From contig SGBC01000004.1 in assembly GCA_004195045.1 (NCBI GenBank), forward strand, positions 154,631-218,630: a DNA stretch of 64,000 nucleotides, given 5' to 3'. This DNA comes from Candidatus Acididesulfobacter guangdongensis. GTDB lineage: Bacteria > SZUA-79 > Acidulodesulfobacterales > Acidulodesulfobacteraceae. The position numbers and the translations under genes were made by a program. The number at the start of each line of letters is the position of its first letter. The stretch's first letter is position 1. Shown one piece after another: positions 33,819 to 43,900 of this stretch. The notes beneath the pieces are model-generated. The model saw nothing but the letters and a program-made list of their open reading frames with translations. It did not search any database and was not told where the DNA came from.

Positions 33819-34481
33819 ATGAATAAGACGAAAAAGTTCATTTTTATTACGGCAGTATCTTTTATACTTTGTTTTTTTAGTGTCGGTTTAGCTTTTTCAA
33901 TGCCGTCGGGACCTAAGCTTTTCAAGGAGTATTACTGTATTGACTGCCATACGCTGGGTCATCAGGGAGGAACGGTCGGACCTGACCTTTCTAAAATCGG
34001 CAAAACCAAAAGCCTTGCGTGGATTAAAGCTCAGATATTTCATCCAGGCAGCCATTTTCTTTTAGGTACTAAAACTAAAATTAACGGAAAAATGTATCTT
34101 GTCAGGATGCCAGGTTTTAAGACTATACCGCCTGCCGTTGCAAATAAATTAGCGGAATATATTAAAACTTTTCCATCACGGAGACAGAATTTTAGTTATA
34201 AAATACCTAAAGGATTGAAATTGTTTAGAGAAGATAATTGTGTCGCATGCCATACGATAAACGGTGTAGGCGGAAAAATAGGTCCAAATTTGTCTCATAT
34301 CGGAAAAACGAAAAGTCTTTCATGGATTGAAACGCAGATAATAGATCCTAAGGTTCATTTTACTTACGGAGTTCCGACGACTATCAACGGTCATACTTAT
34401 CTTGTGATAATGCCTACATTAAATAAAATCTCATCGTCACAATTAGACACTATCGCTAAATATCTTGAATCATTAAAATAA
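33819..34481 (+). CDS. dihaem c-type cytochrome (two fused copies)
   Basis: Two class I domains in tandem: CIDCH (40-44) and CVACH (141-145), each followed by the G-x-V/I-GP-x-LS-x-IG and W-I/L signature; the second ends YLESLK like the neighbours. Export signal at about 1-27. The in-frame ATG at 33804 is rejected since GAGGGGG lies between it and 33819, which fits as ribosome site for 33819. An internal duplication plus fusion of the monohaem form. Likely a periplasmic two-electron wire. Confidence 0.92.
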   Translation: MNKTKKFIFITAVSFILCFFSVGLAFSMPSGPKLFKEYYCIDCHTLGHQGGTVGPDLSKIGKTKSLAWIKAQIFHPGSHFLLGTKTKINGKMYLVRMPGFKTIPPAVANKLAEYIKTFPSRRQNFSYKIPKGLKLFREDNCVACHTINGVGGKIGPNLSHIGKTKSLSWIETQIIDPKVHFTYGVPTTINGHTYLVIMPTLNKISSSQLDTIAKYLESLK

Positions 34482-34564
34482 AATTGAGCAAGAAATATTT
34501 GTTAATTTGTTTATTGTAAGAATACAATTAAATAGCAGAAGAATAATCGATAGTATAAGGATTT

Positions 34565-34794
34565 AAACACATAGAGAATGGAAATATGTAGTAACTGCGG
34601 ATATGTGTTGACTAAGAACAAATTAATAAGATAAAGAATGTTCTTAGTCCTCTAATTAGTACGTGCCGGATATCTATGCTATGCTGCCGTCATATGGCAG
34701 CAATCAATAAAGCATTAGAGATTTTTACGGCGAAGTGCTTGTTTTCCCCCCGTGCACTTAGTTATTTATTTAGGTACCGGCGCGAACTAATTAC
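34565..34794 (+). other. large folded element: two hairpins and a three-way junction
   Basis: Three consecutive structures by pairing: AACACATA/TATGTGTT (34565-34609), GACTAAGAACA/TGTTCTTAGTC (34610-34649), then an 18-bp stem (34652-34669 with 34777-34794, one mismatch and one pair valid only as U-G on the plus strand) enclosing arm 1 (34672-34680 with 34711-34722, capped by GCTGCC/GGCAGC) and arm 2 (AAGTGC/GCACTT, C6 in the loop). Untranslated and GC-richer than its surroundings. Candidate structured RNA, or a transposon-like unit. Confidence 0.5.
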
Positions 34795-35087
34795 CTGCGT
34801 TATTGTTAATAATTTAATTTTCCAATATAAATCATAATTAATTTATTAGTACTTGATATAAATAAATTAAATATTATTTTGGCTTTATTTATTGCAATAA
34901 TTGAATTAACAACTATAATTTATTATACATTTTTATACCAATGCATAATTTGTATGATAAATTCTATAAGTTGCAATTTAACATAATCGATTGTAGTTTA
35001 TATTTTATATTAAAATTATAACAATATAATATGTCATAACTGTCAGTACTCTAACTTCATTGCTACAGCAGCTGCGGAAATCTTTGT
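34795..35087. other. A/T-rich leader of the sensor kinase gene
   Basis: 293 bases of A/T sequence; no TACAAAATGTA site here, so the kinase gene seems not to share the cytochrome promoter. Confidence 0.4.
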
Positions 35088-36509
35088 ATGTTTACAAAAC
35101 TAATCTTATTATTTAAAAATATTTTTGAAAAACTGTACAGTGTTTCCCTGCGTAATAAAATAATAAGTCTTATTATACTTATAACTTTGCTTATAGGTTT
35201 ATTTACCGTAACTTACACATATTATGTTTTTAATAAAGAAAGTAATTTGCAATTAAAAGTTTTAAGCAAAACTTTAGCCGAAGATTTATCCTACCAGTCT
35301 GTACATTACATAAAAAAAAATAATATAATTAACTTAATGAAAGTTATAAGAAATATGCGGTACCGCAATAAAGATATCCGTTATATTTTTATAGAAAATA
35401 ATAAAGGAAAAGTTATTGCATCAACGTTTGAAAATGGATTTCCTCTAAAATTATTAAAAATTCATAATGATAGATTTAAAAAAATTTCGGTAGTTGAATT
35501 AAAAAATATGTACGGTGGCGTATGGGACACCAGCTATCCAATATTAAAAGGTAAATTAGGTGTTGTAAGGGTCGGTATCTTAACGAAATATTCCAGGATA
35601 ATTGCAAATTCATTTATTGGTTCATTAGCAGTTGTAATTATTCTGATTATATTTATTAATATTATTATTTTTAGCACTCTTATAACTTTCATTACTAAAC
35701 CTATTGTTAAACTTACAAATGGATTAAAAAATGTTGGAGGCGGCGATTTAACGGTGGAGTTGGAAGAAGTAAAGAATAATTATGAATTGAGTGAAGCAAT
35801 ACATGCTTTTAATAAAATGATTAAGCGATTGCGGGATGCCGAAACAATAAAACTGGAAAAAAGCAAATTAATGAAAGAATTTACAAAAAAAATAATGGAT
35901 GCTCATGAAGAAGAAAGAAAAAGAATATCAAGGCAATTGCATGATCAAATAGGGCAGATTTTAGCGAATATAAAAATTAGATTAAAAATTCTTGAAAATT
36001 CTGACGGAATAAATAATAAAATTAAAAATGATATTAAAATACTAAGAGATAACCTATCGAATGATATTGAATTAGTACATAGCATGGCTAAAAATTTAAG
36101 ACCTGCAATAATTGACGAATTAGGGTTATTCAATGCAATTAATTACTATATAGATGATTTTGTCAAAATTTCAGGAATTAAAGTCAAATCTGATTTTATA
36201 GGACAAAGCAGCTGCTGCAGACTTCAGCCTGAAATTGAAATTGCAATATATAGAATTGTGCAGGAAGCGCTCCTGAATGTAGTTAGCCATTCCAAGGCAA
36301 CTTTTGTCAGAATAATCCTTGAATGTAATAAAAATGAATTCAGAGGCGTTATAGAAGACAATGGTATCGGATTTAATTATAAAAAGGGCAATGTTGAAAA
36401 TTTAGGTCTTTACGGCATGATTGAAAGAGCAGAATTGTTGAATGGCAGGCTTGATATTAAATCGGAGAAAGGAAATGGAACGACTATAACGTTCAATGTT
36501 AATTATTAA
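35088..36509 (+). CDS. sensor histidine kinase, NarX/DegS type
   Basis: Membrane segments at about 25-47 and 178-203 flank a small periplasmic Cache-like sensor domain (about 48-177, with RYIFIENNKGKVIAS). HAMP follows (about 204-253), then HisKA_3 with the phospho-acceptor H285 in RKRISRQLHDQIGQ, and an HATPase with NVVSHSKA and EDNGIGF. It pairs with the response regulator 27 bases downstream. Position inside the cytochrome/molybdoenzyme locus suggests it senses that pathway's substrate, like TtrS, though its sensor domain is different and smaller. Confidence 0.9.
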   Translation: MFTKLILLFKNIFEKLYSVSLRNKIISLIILITLLIGLFTVTYTYYVFNKESNLQLKVLSKTLAEDLSYQSVHYIKKNNIINLMKVIRNMRYRNKDIRYIFIENNKGKVIASTFENGFPLKLLKIHNDRFKKISVVELKNMYGGVWDTSYPILKGKLGVVRVGILTKYSRIIANSFIGSLAVVIILIIFINIIIFSTLITFITKPIVKLTNGLKNVGGGDLTVELEEVKNNYELSEAIHAFNKMIKRLRDAETIKLEKSKLMKEFTKKIMDAHEEERKRISRQLHDQIGQILANIKIRLKILENSDGINNKIKNDIKILRDNLSNDIELVHSMAKNLRPAIIDELGLFNAINYYIDDFVKISGIKVKSDFIGQSSCCRLQPEIEIAIYRIVQEALLNVVSHSKATFVRIILECNKNEFRGVIEDNGIGFNYKKGNVENLGLYGMIERAELLNGRLDIKSEKGNGTTITFNVNY

Positions 36510-36536
36510 TTAAATAAAGACGAGGGAGGGACTATC

Positions 36537-37205
36537 TTGAATTATAATTACAACATAGTGATTATAGACGACCATAAAATTTTAGTTTCCGGTTTGCATT
36601 TGCTTATTGAAACTCAAAATGATTTGCATGTTGTAGGGGAAGCTAATAATGGAGCATCGGCAATCAAAATCGTTCAAGAAAAGAAACCGGATGTTATATT
36701 GCTTGATATTTCTTTGCCAGATATTAGCGGACTTGATTTAATTGCAAAATTAAAGAATGTTTCTCCCGATTCAAAGATATTAATACTTACTATGCATGAT
36801 AATCAATGTTTTTTGCAGATTGGATTTGATAATGGAGCAAACGGATTTTTAGTTAAAAAAGCGGTGGATGAGGACCTTATATATGCGATAAAAACTGTTG
36901 CAAGAGGAGAGAACTATATTCATCCTTCTTTGCTCAATAAATTTATTAAAAGGCATGAAAATAAGATTAATTACGACAGCAACGAAGAACTGCTCTGGAG
37001 TAGTTTAAGTGCCAGAGAGCAAGAAGTTCTAATCGGTATAGCGCATGGATATTCTTATAAAGAAATAGCCAAAAAAATTTTTATAAGTGAGAAAACTGTT
37101 GCTACATACAGATACAGAGGCATGGAAAAGTTATACATCAAAACTAAATCAGAACTTACGGATATGGTTTTAAAATTAAATTTATTTTTTAATGAAAAGT
37201 TATAG
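36537..37205 (+). CDS. NarL/FixJ-family response regulator
   Basis: Receiver domain with D11-D12 acid pocket, phospho-acceptor D57 (VILLDISLP), T (ILTMHD) and K (FLVKKA); then a LuxR-type helix-turn-helix (LSAREQEVLIGIAHGYSYKE, AKKIFISEKTVATYR). TTG start at 36537 behind GAGGGAGGGACTATC. NarL relatives bind TAC-type heptamers, and TACAWAT-like words occur in all three shared promoters of this locus, so it is the natural candidate activator; that link is inference. Confidence 0.92.
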   Translation: MNYNYNIVIIDDHKILVSGLHLLIETQNDLHVVGEANNGASAIKIVQEKKPDVILLDISLPDISGLDLIAKLKNVSPDSKILILTMHDNQCFLQIGFDNGANGFLVKKAVDEDLIYAIKTVARGENYIHPSLLNKFIKRHENKINYDSNEELLWSSLSAREQEVLIGIAHGYSYKEIAKKIFISEKTVATYRYRGMEKLYIKTKSELTDMVLKLNLFFNEKL

Positions 37206-37276
37206 TGTTTTTAAATTTTAATTTTAAGGTATTATTTTATAATCTGTAATACATTCCCCTACAATTAAGTTTTTAT

Positions 37277-37348
37277 CTTACAAAATAAATATTCTTTCAT
37301 TACAAAATGTATATGTTTCGCCTCTTTTTACTGAGCTTTATTTATAAT
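37277..37348 (+). promoter_or_regulatory. shared promoter module, copy 3 (cytochrome)
   Basis: CTTACA (37277-37282), TACAAAATGTA (37301-37311), TATGTTTCGCCTCTTTTT, then TATAAT (37343-37348), 42 bases from the palindrome start. Ahead of the cytochrome at 37529. Confidence 0.65.
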
Positions 37349-37528
37349 AACCTTATAAGTATATCGTTTAGTCATATTGATTATACTTACATTAAATTTT
37401 ATTTATTATAAACAGTAATTGTTTGGGATACAAGATAAGCAAAATTAAATGTAAAAATTAAGATAATTTTTATTAAATACTTAAAGTTGCATTAAGTTAA
37501 TTAATTTTTATGAAGGGGAGTAGGTACA

Positions 37529-37936
37529 ATGAAGAAAAAAACAAAAGTTGTGGGGGTAGTTGTAGCTGCAGGAATAGTGCTGCTTGGAATATTTGTTGTT
37601 CTTTTTGGTTCCGTTCATCCTAAATTACCTTATTATCAGCCTTATTCGGGAAAACACTTATTTGTGACCGAAGCGTGCATTACGTGTCATACAATTAATA
37701 ACGGACATATGAATTTTAATCTTACTTATATTTCGCAGATGCATACCGTTAGTCAGCAGGGTGGTTCGCTCGGACCTAACCTCACTTACATCGGGCAGCA
37801 ATGGAATCTTGCATGGCTAAAAGAACAAATAATCGACCCTGAGGCTCATTTTACAGACAACACAATGCCGTCTTATAGGACAATGTCCGCACAAAAATTA
37901 GATAAGCTGTCCGGATATTTAGAATCGTTAAAGTAG
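37529..37936 (+). CDS. monohaem c-type cytochrome, membrane-anchored type
   Basis: Hydrophobic segment at about 8-28 without an obvious cleavage site, so possibly an N-terminal anchor facing the periplasm. Haem site CITCH (50-54); Met in DNTMPSYRTM is the likely second ligand. Compared with its paralogues it has about 20 extra residues (NNGHMNFNLTYISQMHTVSQ) between CITCHTI and GGSLGPNLTYIG. Ends YLESLK. The third shared promoter lies upstream; another cytochrome follows after 99 bases. Confidence 0.9.
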   Translation: MKKKTKVVGVVVAAGIVLLGIFVVLFGSVHPKLPYYQPYSGKHLFVTEACITCHTINNGHMNFNLTYISQMHTVSQQGGSLGPNLTYIGQQWNLAWLKEQIIDPEAHFTDNTMPSYRTMSAQKLDKLSGYLESLK

Positions 37937-38035
37937 CAGTAAATAATAAAATTTAAGATAATTATTTTTAGTTGTAAATTATAATCTAAGCGGTATTTAT
38001 TAACGTTAATTAATATTTTCAGGAGAACAGCTATT

Positions 38036-38398
38036 ATGAATAAGAAAACTAGATTTTTAGATTCAATAATAAAAATATCTGTCGGTTTATTTTTTTTAGT
38101 TTCTATTTTTATTATTCTTGCTGCATATTCTACAAAGGCTGATGCAAATTCTTCTATAAGCGGCGCAGCTTTATTTAAATCTAAAGGATGCATAGCATGC
38201 CATACTATTAACGGAAAGGGAGGAAAAGTAGGACCTAATCTGTCTCATATAGGTTCTAATAATTTAAGCTACCATTGGATGAAAAAACAGTTGACAGACC
38301 CCGCAGCACATTTTAGAAACAATATTATGCCTTCTTTTAAAAGTATGTCGCCGGCAAAGATTAAAATACTGGTAAATTATCTGGAAAGTCTAAAATGA
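38036..38398 (+). CDS. monohaem c-type cytochrome
   Basis: Signal or anchor at about 12-32, haem motif CIACH (52-56), the GGKVGPNLSHIG loop and likely Met ligand in NIMPSFKSM. Ends YLESLK, as the paralogues at 33304, 33819 and 37529. 120 residues. Behind TTCAGGAGAACAGCTATT. Directly precedes the B-C-A operon, so it is the cytochrome most likely to interact with the molybdoenzyme complex. Confidence 0.92.
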   Translation: MNKKTRFLDSIIKISVGLFFLVSIFIILAAYSTKADANSSISGAALFKSKGCIACHTINGKGGKVGPNLSHIGSNNLSYHWMKKQLTDPAAHFRNNIMPSFKSMSPAKIKILVNYLESLK

Positions 38399-38567
38399 TT
38401 TGATATTTAAATTTTTGTATTTCTATTTATTTATATGTTTTCTTTCAATGAATATATTTGTCGGCAATTATATTTTGTATGTTTTTAACCATCATATTTC
38501 ATGTATTTTGTTTTTTATAACTTTTATTTAACTGTAAAAATTATTTTTATGCTTTATGGAGGTAGAT

Positions 38568-39713
38568 ATGGAGAATAATGCAGGAACTGAAAATAAACAG
38601 ATAAAACAAAAGAAGAAGGCTAGAAGGAATTTTTTAGGCAAAATAATTGGGGGCGGAGTCGCAATTATTTTTGGTTCTGCCATATTATCTAAAAAGGTTT
38701 ATGCTGAAAAAACGGCATCCGTGAAAAAAATAGAAACTAAAAGAAAGCTCATGAAAGTTTCAGGCGAAACGCCATCCGATTATGGTCAAAATCTTCCTAA
38801 TCCAAATACTGGGAAAGTTACCGGTCCTCTAAAAAATCACAGATGGATGTCATGGCTGAATCCTACGACATGGTTTAAGGATGGATGGGTAAGATGGTAT
38901 GTGATGGAGCCTTATCTGAAATTACCGATATGGCATGAGCGGTTTTACGAAATTAAAAAAAGTAATCCCAGACACCATTGGGTTATGGTTATGGATTTGC
39001 GCAAATGCGTCGGATGTCAATCCTGTGTCGTTGCATGCAAAAGCGAAAACAACGTTCCCGTTGGAGTATTTAGAACAGTAGTAGATGTTATGGATACAGG
39101 TCATATGGAGAAAAATCCGAATGGGATAGTAATTACGGATGAAGGTAATTTTTCACCTAACGTTAAAAAAGTTATGCTGCCGAGGATGTGTAATCACTGC
39201 GACCATCCGCCATGTGTAGAGGTTTGCCCTGTAAAAGCAACATTCAAGAGGCAAGACGGCCTTGTATTGATTAATTTTTGTGAATGTATAGGATGCGGAA
39301 CCTGTATTCAGGCTTGTCCTTACAATATGAGGTTTTTTAATCCTGTTATGCATACGGCTGATAAATGTACTATGTGTGTTGACAGGCTAGACCAAGGTCT
39401 TGAACCTGCATGCGTCATGTCATGCGTCGGAAGAGCAAGGGTGTTTGGTGATAGACTCGATCCAAAAAGCGAGGTTTCAAGACTTTTAGCAAATTTTTCT
39501 ACTTCAAGGCTATTGCTCTCTATGGGAACCCATCCGCAGGTCTTTTATATAGATCTTGACGGCAATCTCACGGAAGCGACGAACCCTAAAAAAGTTAATA
39601 TGGCTTACACATATTCAATGGATTTTCAGGGAACGGCTTATGAAAAACTAGGCGGCAAGGTTGATATGCCGTATGTTGAAGAAACAGATAAACCGTTTGA
39701 ACACAGACTGTGA
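38568..39713 (+). CDS. Tat-exported tetracluster ferredoxin subunit (TtrB/PsrB-like)
   Basis: Twin-arginine signal KARRNFLGK (about 18-25) and hydrophobic stretch to about residue 40. Four 4Fe-4S sites: CVGCQSCVVAC, CNHCDHPPCVEVC, CECIGCGTCIQACP and CTMCVDRLDQG...CVMSC. It relays electrons between the NrfD membrane subunit and the molybdopterin subunit on the periplasmic side. At 381 residues it is longer than TtrB/PsrB (about 190-250), chiefly by about 90 residues before the first cluster. Start set at 38568 because GGAGG lies between it and the in-frame ATG at 38556. Confidence 0.9.
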   Translation: MENNAGTENKQIKQKKKARRNFLGKIIGGGVAIIFGSAILSKKVYAEKTASVKKIETKRKLMKVSGETPSDYGQNLPNPNTGKVTGPLKNHRWMSWLNPTTWFKDGWVRWYVMEPYLKLPIWHERFYEIKKSNPRHHWVMVMDLRKCVGCQSCVVACKSENNVPVGVFRTVVDVMDTGHMEKNPNGIVITDEGNFSPNVKKVMLPRMCNHCDHPPCVEVCPVKATFKRQDGLVLINFCECIGCGTCIQACPYNMRFFNPVMHTADKCTMCVDRLDQGLEPACVMSCVGRARVFGDRLDPKSEVSRLLANFSTSRLLLSMGTHPQVFYIDLDGNLTEATNPKKVNMAYTYSMDFQGTAYEKLGGKVDMPYVEETDKPFEHRL

Positions 39714-39779
39714 TAATTTACAAAATCATTAAATTAATTAAATTGTTGATTTAATATTTTAATTATTGAGGAGTATATT

Positions 39780-40982
39780 ATGTTGCTTTATACTAACGAG
39801 TCGTATGGTACTTTAGAAACTATTTATTGGGGGCTGCCGATAGTAATTTATCCGTTTCTTTCCGGTCTTCTGGCGGGTTCTTTTGTTGTCGGCGCTCTCT
39901 ATCACCTTTTTCATATAGAGAAACTTAAACCTATTGGCAAACTCGCGGAAATAGCTAGTTTCGCAATGCTTTTGTTAGCAGCGATGGCTCCATTAGCTGA
40001 TGCTTTGCAGCCGCAAAGAGGTGCATGGGAACTTTATTTCAGAGACCATTTTCCATATTCGCCTCTTGCAATGTTTATCGTAATATGGACCGCGTTTTTT
40101 ATTGCTTTTTTGTTTGAAATGTATTATCTTTTCAGAGAAAGCAATATAAGAAGAATAGAAACAGATAAAGGAATAAGGGGAAAAGTTGCAAAGTTTTTGA
40201 TACTCGGCAATTCCGATTTGTCTGAAAAAAGCATAAAAAAAGACCACAGAGCGTTGTGGATATTATCAATTGTTGGAATAGGACTGTCAATTTTATTTCA
40301 TGGTTATATAGGATTTCTATTCGGTGCGGTTAAAGCAAGACCGTTATGGTCAGACCCTGATATACCGCCAATGTTTATCACATCTGCCGTAGTTTCAGGT
40401 TTTGCTTTCGTAGGATTGTTATATATAATAGGCTTCAAATGGTTTTCGAATAAGAATAAAGTTGAACCTGACACTTTGGATGTTCTTAATAAGGCGACAA
40501 TTTTCGCAATATTTGCAGATCTTTTTTTCGACCTTATAGAGTGGCTTTTTTCGGTACGTTCGTACAATTCCAGAGAAGTGTACGATAGCTGGCATGCTGT
40601 ATTCAGCTGGGGAGGGCATGGTCCTTTATGGTTTAACTATCATATTACGCAGATAACGCTTGGGCTTATAATTCCTGCATTGCTATTTATTATTTCTAAA
40701 AAAATTAGAAGATCGTGGTTATGGACGCTGATAATAGATGCTTTTATTACTGTCGGCGTATGGGAAATGAGGTTTGATACGGTTATAGGCGGTCAACTTG
40801 TGCCTAAAATAGGGCAGGGGCTGATTAATTTATATATTCCGTTCTTTGGTTATGACGGCTATTTGACGGGTATCGGGTTATTTGGACTTGGAATTGTCAT
40901 ATTATTTGTTTTCGGGTATTTTTTAGGATGGGAAGATGAGCCTGAAATGATTGACAATAAAAAAATTAAGGAGGACTTATAA
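39780..40982 (+). CDS. NrfD/PsrC-family quinol-binding membrane subunit
   Basis: Integral membrane protein of eight to ten helices; YWGLPIVIYPFLSGLLAGSFVVG near the start and the WHAVFSWGGHGPLWFNYH loop are typical of NrfD family members. It exchanges electrons with (mena)quinone and docks the ferredoxin subunit. 400 residues, longer than TtrC (about 340). GAGGAG precedes the ATG. Its stop overlaps the next start (TAATG), so it is coupled to the catalytic subunit. Confidence 0.9.
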   Translation: MLLYTNESYGTLETIYWGLPIVIYPFLSGLLAGSFVVGALYHLFHIEKLKPIGKLAEIASFAMLLLAAMAPLADALQPQRGAWELYFRDHFPYSPLAMFIVIWTAFFIAFLFEMYYLFRESNIRRIETDKGIRGKVAKFLILGNSDLSEKSIKKDHRALWILSIVGIGLSILFHGYIGFLFGAVKARPLWSDPDIPPMFITSAVVSGFAFVGLLYIIGFKWFSNKNKVEPDTLDVLNKATIFAIFADLFFDLIEWLFSVRSYNSREVYDSWHAVFSWGGHGPLWFNYHITQITLGLIIPALLFIISKKIRRSWLWTLIIDAFITVGVWEMRFDTVIGGQLVPKIGQGLINLYIPFFGYDGYLTGIGLFGLGIVILFVFGYFLGWEDEPEMIDNKKIKEDL

Positions 40983-43900
40983 TGTCAATAAACAGAAGAG
41001 ATTTTTTAAAATATTCAACATTCGGCGTTGTTTCTATTGCTGCTGTCGGCGGTTTAACGCAGTGGGCGGGCGGACTGTTTGAAAATATGACGGGTACTTA
41101 TGTTTATCCCGGGAGACCCGAAACATGGCCCGGCGTGGAAATTAAATATTCAACGTGTAAACAGTGTCATAGCGATTGCGGTATTATGGCAAGATTATTC
41201 AAAGGCAACATTTTAAAACTTGACGGAAATCCGTATGACCCGCAAACTACGCAGCCGCATATAGATTATGATACACCTTTCAAAGAAGCGAAGGTTTATG
41301 TCGGAGGAACTTTCGATACCTCTAAACCTTATGTTGACGGAGCACATTCACTCTGCGCAAGAGGACAGGCGGGACGGCAGACAGTGTATGATCCATATAG
41401 AGTCTATATGCCTTTAAAGAGAGTTGGAGAAAGGGGCTCAAAGAAATTTAAAGTAATATCTTATGAACAGCTTATAGATGAAGTAGTTAACGGCGGCAAT
41501 CTGTTTAAAGACGTGAAAGGCGAAGAAAGCAGGTCTGTTGAAGGATTTAAACATATTTGGAACAACGGTCAAAATAGGTATACTCCGGCTAATCCGGAAT
41601 ATCCAGACTTCGGACCGAAAACAAATCAGTATGTTTCTTACTGGGGAAGAGCTGAAGGCGGGCAGGGTAATTTTATAACGAGGTTTGCAAATGCCCTCGG
41701 TTCGGTAAATGCTATGCCTCATGTTTCAATTTGCGATTTAACGCATCATGTAGCTACATTCAGGACATTTCCCGGAACGAATATGTTAAAACCGGACCAG
41801 CCTAATTGCGATTTTCTTTTGATTTTTGGAGCAAATTACTATGAAGCTAACTTTCCTATGCAAACTCTTGCCCGCAGGTCTGCCGAGGCAACGGCAAGCG
41901 GCAAAAAGATTGTTTTTATTGACCCCAGAGGCGGAAATCAAATAGCTCATGCAGATTATGTGCCGATAAAACCGGGTGGCGACGGCGCTTTTGCAATGGC
42001 AATGATACGGTGGATATTAGAAAATAAAAGATATAACGAAAAATATTTAGAATTGCCTAATTATAATGCGGCAGCCAGGAATATAGAACCTAATTATTCA
42101 AACGCATCGTATTTAGTGGTAGCTGAGGAAAATCATCCTGATTTCGGTTTATTTTTAAAACCGGATAAAGGACCTCTATATAAAGCTTCCGACCAGTATG
42201 TGATAGACAAAGTTTCTAAAGCTCCTGCATTTGCATCTGCGACAGAAAGGGCAGAACTATGGCCGACCGGATTTTTATCTACAAAACCTGTTATCGTAAA
42301 CGGCGTTGCATGTTTAACAAGTTTACAATATTTATGGAAAGAAGTTTCTTCTCATGATTATGAAGAATATGAAAAAGAAGCCGGCATTTCAAAAAATCTT
42401 ATAAAAGATTTGGCTAAACAGTTTACTTCGCACGGAAGAAAAGCAGCAGCTGATTTTTACAGAGGACCGGCAATGCACGCAAACGGTTATTACAACGCAA
42501 GAGCCGTAGCGCTTCTAAATGGTCTAATCGGCAATATAGACTGGAAAGGCGGTTATATAAACGGCGGCGGTAATGCCGATTTTATGACGAACAGGTACGA
42601 TCTGAACAAATGGCCTGATTTTGTCCCTGCAAGCGGGGTAAAAATATCGCGCGAAGGAAGTTTTTACGAAGATACTGATGAATATAAAAACAGGATTGCA
42701 AAAGGCGTATCTCCGTTCCCTGCTCAGCGTCCATGGTTTCCTTTCGGCGTAGGCATATGGCAGGAAATCTGGGGAGGAGTCTATTTTCAATATCCGTATG
42801 AAACTAAAATATTATTTCAGCATAATGCAAATCCTGCATATACCATGCCGGGCATGGGCGGAGCTAATGACGAGTCCTTGATGTGGATAAGAATGATAAA
42901 AGATTTAAAGAAGGTACCTCTTTTTATAGCGTCGGATATTATGATTTCTGAAAGTTCTGCCTATGCCGATTATATAGTTCCGGACGGAAGCTATATTGAA
43001 GGTTGGGGAATGCTGCCGGGTTATCCGACGTATCCGACATCCCGTATAGCCGTGAGACGTCCGATAATAGAGCCTGTAACGCAAAAAACAAAAGACGGTA
43101 GACCGATATGTATGGAGAATTTTCTTATTGATGTAGCAAAAACATTAAATCTTCCTGGTTTTGGAAAAAATGCGTTTCTTGAAGGCGGCGATTTAAACGA
43201 ACGCGAGGATATATATTTAAAAATGGTTGCAAATATTGCTTACGACAGCAAACACCTTTTAAAGAAAGTGGGCAATAAATTTGTCGTCCAGGGACCTGTG
43301 CCCGATGCCCCGGCAAGCGAAATGAAAGTTGTCGGAGATTATATGAAAAAACATCCTAAAGCTCTCAAGGGAGAAGAATGGAAGAAAGCGGCATATGTTG
43401 TTTCAAGAGGCGGCAGATTTGAGAATTGCGATGTCGGATATTTACCGTGGGGGCAGCCTGAATGGGTTACGCATAGATGGGGCGAACTTAAAAATGCCGT
43501 TCAGATTTATGATGAACTTGTAGCTAAAACACACAATGCTATAACAGGCGTAAGGTTTAACGGTTCAATAAAGTTGGAAGGACCTAAAAATATGAAGGGA
43601 GAGCTTTTATATAAAATATATTCAAGAAAAGATTACCCCTTTATGCTTTCGACTAATAGACTGCCTATACATTCAAAATCTAAAACAATGTCTGACCCAT
43701 GGCTAATAGAACTCTTGCCGGGCAATTTTATTGAAATTAGCGAGTTTGACGGAAACAGACTTGGCGTAAAAGACGGCGACCTCATTAAAGTAAGTTCTCC
43801 GACGCATACAAAAGGAATAGTGCACAGAGCAAAAATTAGATTCGCTTTACGGCCCGGGGTCGTCAGTTTTTCAATACCGTTCGGCAGATGGCTTTACGGT

